Positions 36,100 to 40,408 of a DNA stretch of 40,408 nt are shown here, one piece after another (positions within the stretch are counted from its first letter, which is position 1; each line of letters opens with the position of its first letter). The stretch spans positions 1-40,408 of the forward strand of contig CAMFBH010000018.1 in the NCBI GenBank assembly GCA_945948515.1, written 5' to 3'. The notes under the pieces are model-generated. The model saw nothing but the letters and a program-made list of their open reading frames with translations, did no database searches and was not told where the DNA came from. The translations under genes were made by a program, and so were the position numbers. Source of the DNA: an uncultured Clostridia bacterium. Its GTDB lineage: Bacteria; Bacillota; Clostridia; Oscillospirales; Acutalibacteraceae.

Positions 36100-37339
36100 T
36101 TTCTATCTCTCCCATACTTTTTGCACAAGCATTTCCTGTTGAAAAGGCTATTTGCAGATTATAGCCGCCTGTAAAAGCGGCAACATCTATTATTTCTCCT
36201 GCAAACCACAGGTTTGAAATCAATTTTGACTGCATTGTTTTAGGATTAATTTCCTTAATGCTGACTCCTCCGCGAGTAATTATTGCCTCATCAATCGGTC
36301 TCAGTGACACAATCTCCAGTCGAAGACATTTAATTACATTTACAAGGCTGCTTCTCTGCTCTTTTGTTATTTGATTAACCTTTTGAGAAGGCGGTATTTT
36401 GCTAAGCGAAACAATGCTTGGAATTATTTTTGACGGCAGAAGCTCACTTAATGCATTAATAAAGTTCTTATTACGGTTTTTTTCAAAATCGCGCTGAATT
36501 CTTAAATCAAGCTTTTCCGTTTCAAGAGCAGGCTTTAAATCAATTTCAGCATAATAACGGTGCTTTTTTAAATCTCCCACGAGCATTGAAGCGGAAAGGA
36601 CCATTGGACCTGAAATTCCAAAATGAGTAAAAAGCATTTCACCGAAATCGGAATAAACAATTTTGCTATCCTCATAAAGCTTAAAAGAAACATTTTTCAA
36701 GCTCAATCCCTGACAGTCGCTTACCCAATTTTCATGGATATTCATTCCAACAAGGCCGGGCTTAATTTCTGTTATGGAATGACCTGCGCTTTCAGCAAGT
36801 TCATATCCGTCACCCGTTGAGCCGGTCAACGGATAGCTTTTTCCGCCGGTGCAAAGAGCAAAGCGTTCTGCCTCGAGCCTTTCTCCGCTCTCGAGAATTA
36901 ACGCTTCAATTTTAGTTTTATCCGAATTAAATTCAAAGCTCTCAGCCGCAGAGTGAATTATTTTTACACCGTTTGAAACTGCAAAATCAACAAGGCAGTC
37001 AACAATATCAACCGCTTTATCCGAAACAGGAAAAACTCTGTTTCCTCTTTCAATTTTGGTTTTGACGCCGCGCTCTTCAAAAAAAGCTATTGTATCGTAC
37101 GGCATAAAATCGGACAGTGAGCTGTAAAGAAATCTCGGATTATCGGTGACGGAGGAAATAATAGAATTAATATCGTAATCGGCATTTGTAACATTGCATC
37201 TGCCTTTTCCTGTTATAAGCACCTTTCTTGCACAGCGAGGCATTTTTTCTACAAGCGTTACATTATTTCCGCGCTCAGCACAAAGCCCTGCGGCGAAAAG
37301 CCCGGAAGCACCGGCGCCTATAACAACAATGCTTGACAA
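36092..37339 (-). CDS. HI0933/YhiN-family FAD-dependent oxidoreductase
   Basis: A 415-residue flavoprotein of the HI0933 (YhiN, aminoacetone-oxidase-like) family. It has the FAD dinucleotide fold G8-A-G-A-S-G13, CARKVLITGKGRCNVTN, GGKSYPLTGSTGDGY and the C-terminal FAGEIIDVAAFTGGYNLQIA. The substrate is not established for most members. The start is a TTG at 37339 with GGGGTGAGG just upstream; no ATG is close. It overlaps cmk by 8 bases and follows the ABC-F gene by 41 bases, so it belongs to the same operon. This context is often conserved in Clostridia. Confidence 0.92.
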   Translation of the reverse strand: MSSIVVIGAGASGLFAAGLCAERGNNVTLVEKMPRCARKVLITGKGRCNVTNADYDINSIISSVTDNPRFLYSSLSDFMPYDTIAFFEERGVKTKIERGNRVFPVSDKAVDIVDCLVDFAVSNGVKIIHSAAESFEFNSDKTKIEALILESGERLEAERFALCTGGKSYPLTGSTGDGYELAESAGHSITEIKPGLVGMNIHENWVSDCQGLSLKNVSFKLYEDSKIVYSDFGEMLFTHFGISGPMVLSASMLVGDLKKHRYYAEIDLKPALETEKLDLRIQRDFEKNRNKNFINALSELLPSKIIPSIVSLSKIPPSQKVNQITKEQRSSLVNVIKCLRLEIVSLRPIDEAIITRGGVSIKEINPKTMQSKLISNLWFAGEIIDVAAFTGGYNLQIAFSTGNACAKSMGEIEND

Positions 37340-37380
37340 ATCCTCACCCCGTTTTCGATAAATATCTAAACTATTATAAA

Positions 37381-39285
37381 TTAAGTATCAACCAAAGTCA
37401 ATTCATTATCAAGGCTTTCCCACTCTTCATAAAGAGAATTCAGCTTAACCTGCAATTCTGAAAGCTCGTTTGTTTTCTCGGTTAAAAGCTCATAATCGCT
37501 CAAAGCCTTTTCGGATGCTATCTCGCTCTCGGTTAATTCAATTTTTTCTTCGGTTAGTTCAATATCCGACTGGACCTTTTCAAGAGCGGTTTTAAGCTTT
37601 CTGATTTTGGAATTTCTCTCCTTGCGAAGCTTATAATCGTTTTGAGAATTATCCTTTCTCTCTGCTTTTTGAACTGCTTTAACCGTTCTTCTCTCTGCGT
37701 AATCGTCATAATTACCCGAGAAAGCATTAACACCATCGCTTGTGAGTTCAATAATTCTTGTTGCAAGCTTGTTAATAAAATACCTATCGTGAGAAACGAT
37801 AAGCATTGTTCCCGAATAATTAAGAAGCGTTTTTTCAAGCTCACCGCGTGAAAAAGAATCAAGATGATTGGTAGGCTCGTCAAGTAAAAGGAGATTATAT
37901 CCGCCGAGCATAAGCTTCAACAGAGCAACTCTTGCACGCTCGCCGCCCGAGCAGGAGGAAAGCTTTTTATAAACCTCGTCACCCTTAAAAAGGAATGCCG
38001 CAAGAGACGACCGTATTTGAGTTTCCGTCATTGCAGGAAAGGCGCTCCAAACCTCTTCAAGCGCTGTTTTTTCAAGATCAAGCTTAGCCTGAACCTGGTC
38101 AAAATATCCGCAGAATAGATTTGAGCCGAACTTAAAGCTACCCGAATCCTGAGATAATTCACCCATAAGAATTTTTAAAAGAGTTGTTTTTCCGCAGCCG
38201 TTTTCACCGAGCAGAAAAACTCGCTCGCCCTTTTTTATTTCAAAGCTGACATTTGTGAAAACCTGTTTGTCCTTAAAGCTTTTTGAAAGACAGTCTGCAC
38301 TTAAAACATCCTCTCCGGAAACAGCTTTAGGAGTAAAGGAAAAACGGATTTTCTGCACCTGTTTATCAGGCACAACCATTTGTGCCTTTATCCTTTCAAT
38401 AACCTTTTCCTTGCTTTCGGCGGTTTTAATATTCTTTTCTCTGTTCCACTGCCTTTGCTGAGCGATAATCCCCTCAAGCCGTTCTATCTCTTTAAGGTCG
38501 TTATTGTACTTTTCTTCTATCGCTTTTTGCTCGCGTTCCTTTTTTTCAAGGAAAACGGAATAATTTCCTTTATAAGAAATTGCTTTCTTATTTTCAATCT
38601 GAATGGTTTTATCGGTTATTTTATCTAAAAAATATCTGTCATGAGAAACAATAAGCAATGCGCCTTTGAAATCCTTTAAAAATCCTTCAAGCCACTCGAT
38701 AGCATTAACATCAAGATGATTGGTGGGCTCATCGAGAAGAATAAAATTACAGTTTGATAAAAGCAGCTTTGCAAGAATAAGCTTACTTCTCTGCCCTCCG
38801 CTGAGCTTTGATGTTTCTTTATTAAAATCTTTTTCGGAAAAGCCGAGTCCTATAAGCGCCGAACGGGTTCTGCTTTTATAGGTTAAGCCGCCTTCACGAT
38901 TGTATTTTTCAGTTAAAAAATCTTGCTTTTTAATTAAATTATCTAATAACGGCGTGCCTTTTTCTAATTCTTTATTTATAACTTCAAGCTCTTTTTCAAT
39001 TTGTGACAAATCGGAAAAAACGCTGACTAACTCCTCCCAAACAGATCTGTTTTGCGAGCAGGTGTGCTGCTCCATATATCCGAGAACGCAATCCGACGAT
39101 TTAAAAACTCCGCCCTCATCGGGAGAGTACTCACCGGTTATAAGCTTAAAAAGGCTTGTTTTTCCCGCGCCGTTAACTCCTACAAGACCGACCTTTTCAT
39201 TGTTTCCTATTTCAAAGCTTACTTTTGAAAAAAGCTCATTTTCTCCGAAAGAAAGCGATAAATTTTGAACCGACAGTACTGACAT
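37381..39285 (-). CDS. ABC-F family ATPase
   Basis: A 634-residue soluble protein with two ATP-binding cassettes and no membrane segments. First cassette: Walker A GVNGAGKTS at residues 36-44, LSGGQRSKL and LLDEPTNHLD. An interdomain linker rich in Lys/Glu follows. Second cassette: GENGCGKTTLL, CSGGERARVALLKL and LLLLDEPTNHLD. A C-terminal coiled coil of about 100 residues resembles Uup/YdiF-type proteins. ABC-F proteins act on the ribosome, resolving stalls or protecting against antibiotics; this one looks like a housekeeping YdiF/Uup type and I do not assign resistance. AGGAAA precedes the ATG. It heads the operon to ispH-rpsA. Confidence 0.92.
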   Translation of the reverse strand: MSVLSVQNLSLSFGENELFSKVSFEIGNNEKVGLVGVNGAGKTSLFKLITGEYSPDEGGVFKSSDCVLGYMEQHTCSQNRSVWEELVSVFSDLSQIEKELEVINKELEKGTPLLDNLIKKQDFLTEKYNREGGLTYKSRTRSALIGLGFSEKDFNKETSKLSGGQRSKLILAKLLLSNCNFILLDEPTNHLDVNAIEWLEGFLKDFKGALLIVSHDRYFLDKITDKTIQIENKKAISYKGNYSVFLEKKEREQKAIEEKYNNDLKEIERLEGIIAQQRQWNREKNIKTAESKEKVIERIKAQMVVPDKQVQKIRFSFTPKAVSGEDVLSADCLSKSFKDKQVFTNVSFEIKKGERVFLLGENGCGKTTLLKILMGELSQDSGSFKFGSNLFCGYFDQVQAKLDLEKTALEEVWSAFPAMTETQIRSSLAAFLFKGDEVYKKLSSCSGGERARVALLKLMLGGYNLLLLDEPTNHLDSFSRGELEKTLLNYSGTMLIVSHDRYFINKLATRIIELTSDGVNAFSGNYDDYAERRTVKAVQKAERKDNSQNDYKLRKERNSKIRKLKTALEKVQSDIELTEEKIELTESEIASEKALSDYELLTEKTNELSELQVKLNSLYEEWESLDNELTLVDT

Positions 39286-39322
39286 GGCAAATTTCCTGAA
39301 TTTCTAATATTAATACAGAGAT

Positions 39323-39351
39323 ATTTTACAATAAAATCTATTGAATGTGAA
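39323..39351 (-). promoter_or_regulatory. Promoter of the ABC-F to ispH-rpsA operon
   Basis: On the minus strand, TTCACA (39351-39346), a 17-base spacer and TAAAAT (39328-39323), 38 bases before the ABC-F start. Its -35 hexamer shares one base with the -35 hexamer of the divergent manA promoter. Confidence 0.65.
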
Positions 39352-39369
39352 GTGCAAATTTGATATTAT
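39341..39369 (+). promoter_or_regulatory. Promoter of manA
   Basis: TTGAAT (39341-39346), a 17-base spacer and TATTAT (39364-39369), about 40 bases before the manA ATG. It is back to back with the ABC-F promoter. Confidence 0.68.
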
Positions 39370-39408
39370 TTTAATGAAAAAGAATATTTAGGCTTGGAGA
39401 ATAATAAA

Positions 39409-40362
39409 ATGTATATTATGAAATTAAAGCCCGTGCTAAAGGATTACATTTGGGGCGGTACTCGTCTTAAAGACGATTTTAAAATGGAAACCTCTCTCGA
39501 TAAGGTTGCGGAAGCATGGACTCTTTCCTGTCATAAGGACGGAAAAAGCATTATTGAAAACGGAGAATACTCCTCTCAGTCTCTTGATGATGTTATTGAG
39601 AGCATTGGCGCAGTAAAGCTTGTTGGAACTCAGAGTGAAAAATTTCCGTATTTTCCTGTTTTAATTAAGCTCATTGACGCTAAGGACAATCTTTCCGTTC
39701 AGGTTCACCCCGACAACGATTATGCTCGGCGCGTTGAGGGAGAATTCGGAAAAACCGAAATTTGGTATGTTGTTGATGCGGCAGAGGATGCAAAAATAAT
39801 TTACGGCTTTAAAAACGAAATCACCTCAGAGGAATTTCGCAGTGCTATTGAGAACAACACACTTTTAGACACTCTAAATACCGTTAGCGCAAAAAAAGGC
39901 GACCTATTTTTTATTGAAGCGGGAACAGTTCACGCAATCGGAAAAGGTGTTTTTGTTGCCGAAATTCAGCAAAACAGTAATTCCACTTACCGAGTTTATG
40001 ACTACGGCAGAGTTGGTGCAGACGGAAAGCCGAGAGAGCTTCACATTGACAAAGCTGTTGATGTCAGCATTACAAAGCCTCCTGTACATCCCGTTGCGCC
40101 GCAGGGAAAAAGAGAAAGGTTTGACGGCTTTTCAAAAACTCTTTTAACGAAATGCGATTTGTTTACCGTTAACAAATATGAAATTGAAAACGCTTTAAAT
40201 TTAAAAACCAACGAAAAAAGCTTTAATCACATTTTGATAATCGACGGTGAAGGAACAGTTGATTCAATGCCGTTTAAAAAAGGTGACAGCTTCTTTGTTC
40301 CGGCTAATTACGGAGAATACAAAATCAGAGGAAACGCAGAAGTTCTTATAACAAATATTTAA
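39409..40362 (+). CDS. manA: Mannose-6-phosphate isomerase, class I
   Basis: A 317-residue zinc enzyme interconverting mannose-6-phosphate and fructose-6-phosphate. Zinc ligands are in LSVQVHPDNDYA, GKTEIWYVVDA and GTVHAIGKG, and the catalytic Arg lies near QNSNSTYRVYDYGR. Length fits the short Firmicutes ManA. I use the ATG at 39409 because GGAG lies nine bases upstream; a TTG at 39394 would overlap that site. It feeds mannose released by the GH38 enzyme into glycolysis, or supplies mannose-6-phosphate for glycans. No terminator is visible before the window ends. Confidence 0.95.
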   Translation: MYIMKLKPVLKDYIWGGTRLKDDFKMETSLDKVAEAWTLSCHKDGKSIIENGEYSSQSLDDVIESIGAVKLVGTQSEKFPYFPVLIKLIDAKDNLSVQVHPDNDYARRVEGEFGKTEIWYVVDAAEDAKIIYGFKNEITSEEFRSAIENNTLLDTLNTVSAKKGDLFFIEAGTVHAIGKGVFVAEIQQNSNSTYRVYDYGRVGADGKPRELHIDKAVDVSITKPPVHPVAPQGKRERFDGFSKTLLTKCDLFTVNKYEIENALNLKTNEKSFNHILIIDGEGTVDSMPFKKGDSFFVPANYGEYKIRGNAEVLITNI

Positions 40363-40408
40363 ATAATGTATTATGCGATTAACTGTTCATATTCCGTCTT
40401 TGCTTTTT

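Noticed and set aside
40371-40408. Possible C-terminal end of a minus-strand gene (KAKTEYEQLIA then stop)
   Set aside because: Only 11 codons are visible before the window edge, which is too little to support a gene call.

Overview
The window looks like chromosome from a low-GC, Gram-positive Clostridia, most likely an Oscillospirales/Ruminococcaceae-type gut bacterium. This rests on the A+T-rich sequence, strong AGGAGG-type ribosome binding sites, frequent TTG/GTG starts, an IspH fused to ribosomal protein S1 (a Clostridia hallmark), tRNA-encoded CCA and a gut-type glycoside hydrolase complement. There is no rRNA, prophage, insertion sequence or CRISPR array. Genes are dense and mostly on the minus strand. 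No stretch over 300 bases lacks a gene.

Layout: (1) 1-1201 (+): the 3' part of an AraC-family regulator cut by the window edge. (2) 3185-1269 (-): tRNA-Thr(CGT), a strong intrinsic terminator, then a macro-domain/HTH protein and a von Willebrand A protein with an intact metal site. The terminator leaves no room for a separate promoter, so this pair may be expressed by read-through. (3) 8851-3299 (-): three small uncharacterised proteins, a paired M16 peptidase (YmfF/YmfH-like), lgt, folD and a PspC protein. (4) 8918-9379 (+): a YfcE-like phosphodiesterase. (5) 17606-9430 (-): one tight six-gene operon with a clear promoter and terminator: phosphoglucomutase, NifU-like protein, GH38 alpha-mannosidase, small membrane protein, CCA-adding enzyme and GH36 alpha-galactosidase. 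(6) 20346-17737 (-): a GPH/MFS-type sugar transporter carrying an unusual C-terminal coiled-coil tail of about 350 residues, transcribed alone. (7) 21996-20511 (-): a DUF308 membrane protein and a lipoprotein with a degenerate transglutaminase fold. (8) 23777-22089 (-): Pit phosphate transporter and its DUF47 partner, divergent from gdhA at 24014-25345 (+). The two promoters lie in the arms of an 18-bp perfect inverted repeat.

(9) 32547-25396 (-): a five-gene operon with a DUF1796 putative cysteine peptidase, two glycosyltransferases, a FliB-like lysine methylase and a secreted transglutaminase-like protein. It resembles a cell-surface glycosylation or modification locus and is the best candidate for an undescribed system. 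(10) 39285-32685 (-): ABC-F ATPase, HI0933/YhiN flavoprotein, cmk, plsC and ispH-rpsA. The S1 half has its own in-frame ATG preceded by AAGGAGG. (11) 39409-40362 (+): manA, divergent from the ABC-F gene with abutting promoters.

The carbohydrate genes fit together. The transporter imports glycosides, GH38 and GH36 release mannose and galactose, and phosphoglucomutase and ManA pass hexose phosphates toward glycolysis. Housekeeping genes (CCA enzyme, FolD, Lgt, Cmk, PlsC, IspH/S1) are interleaved in the same operons.
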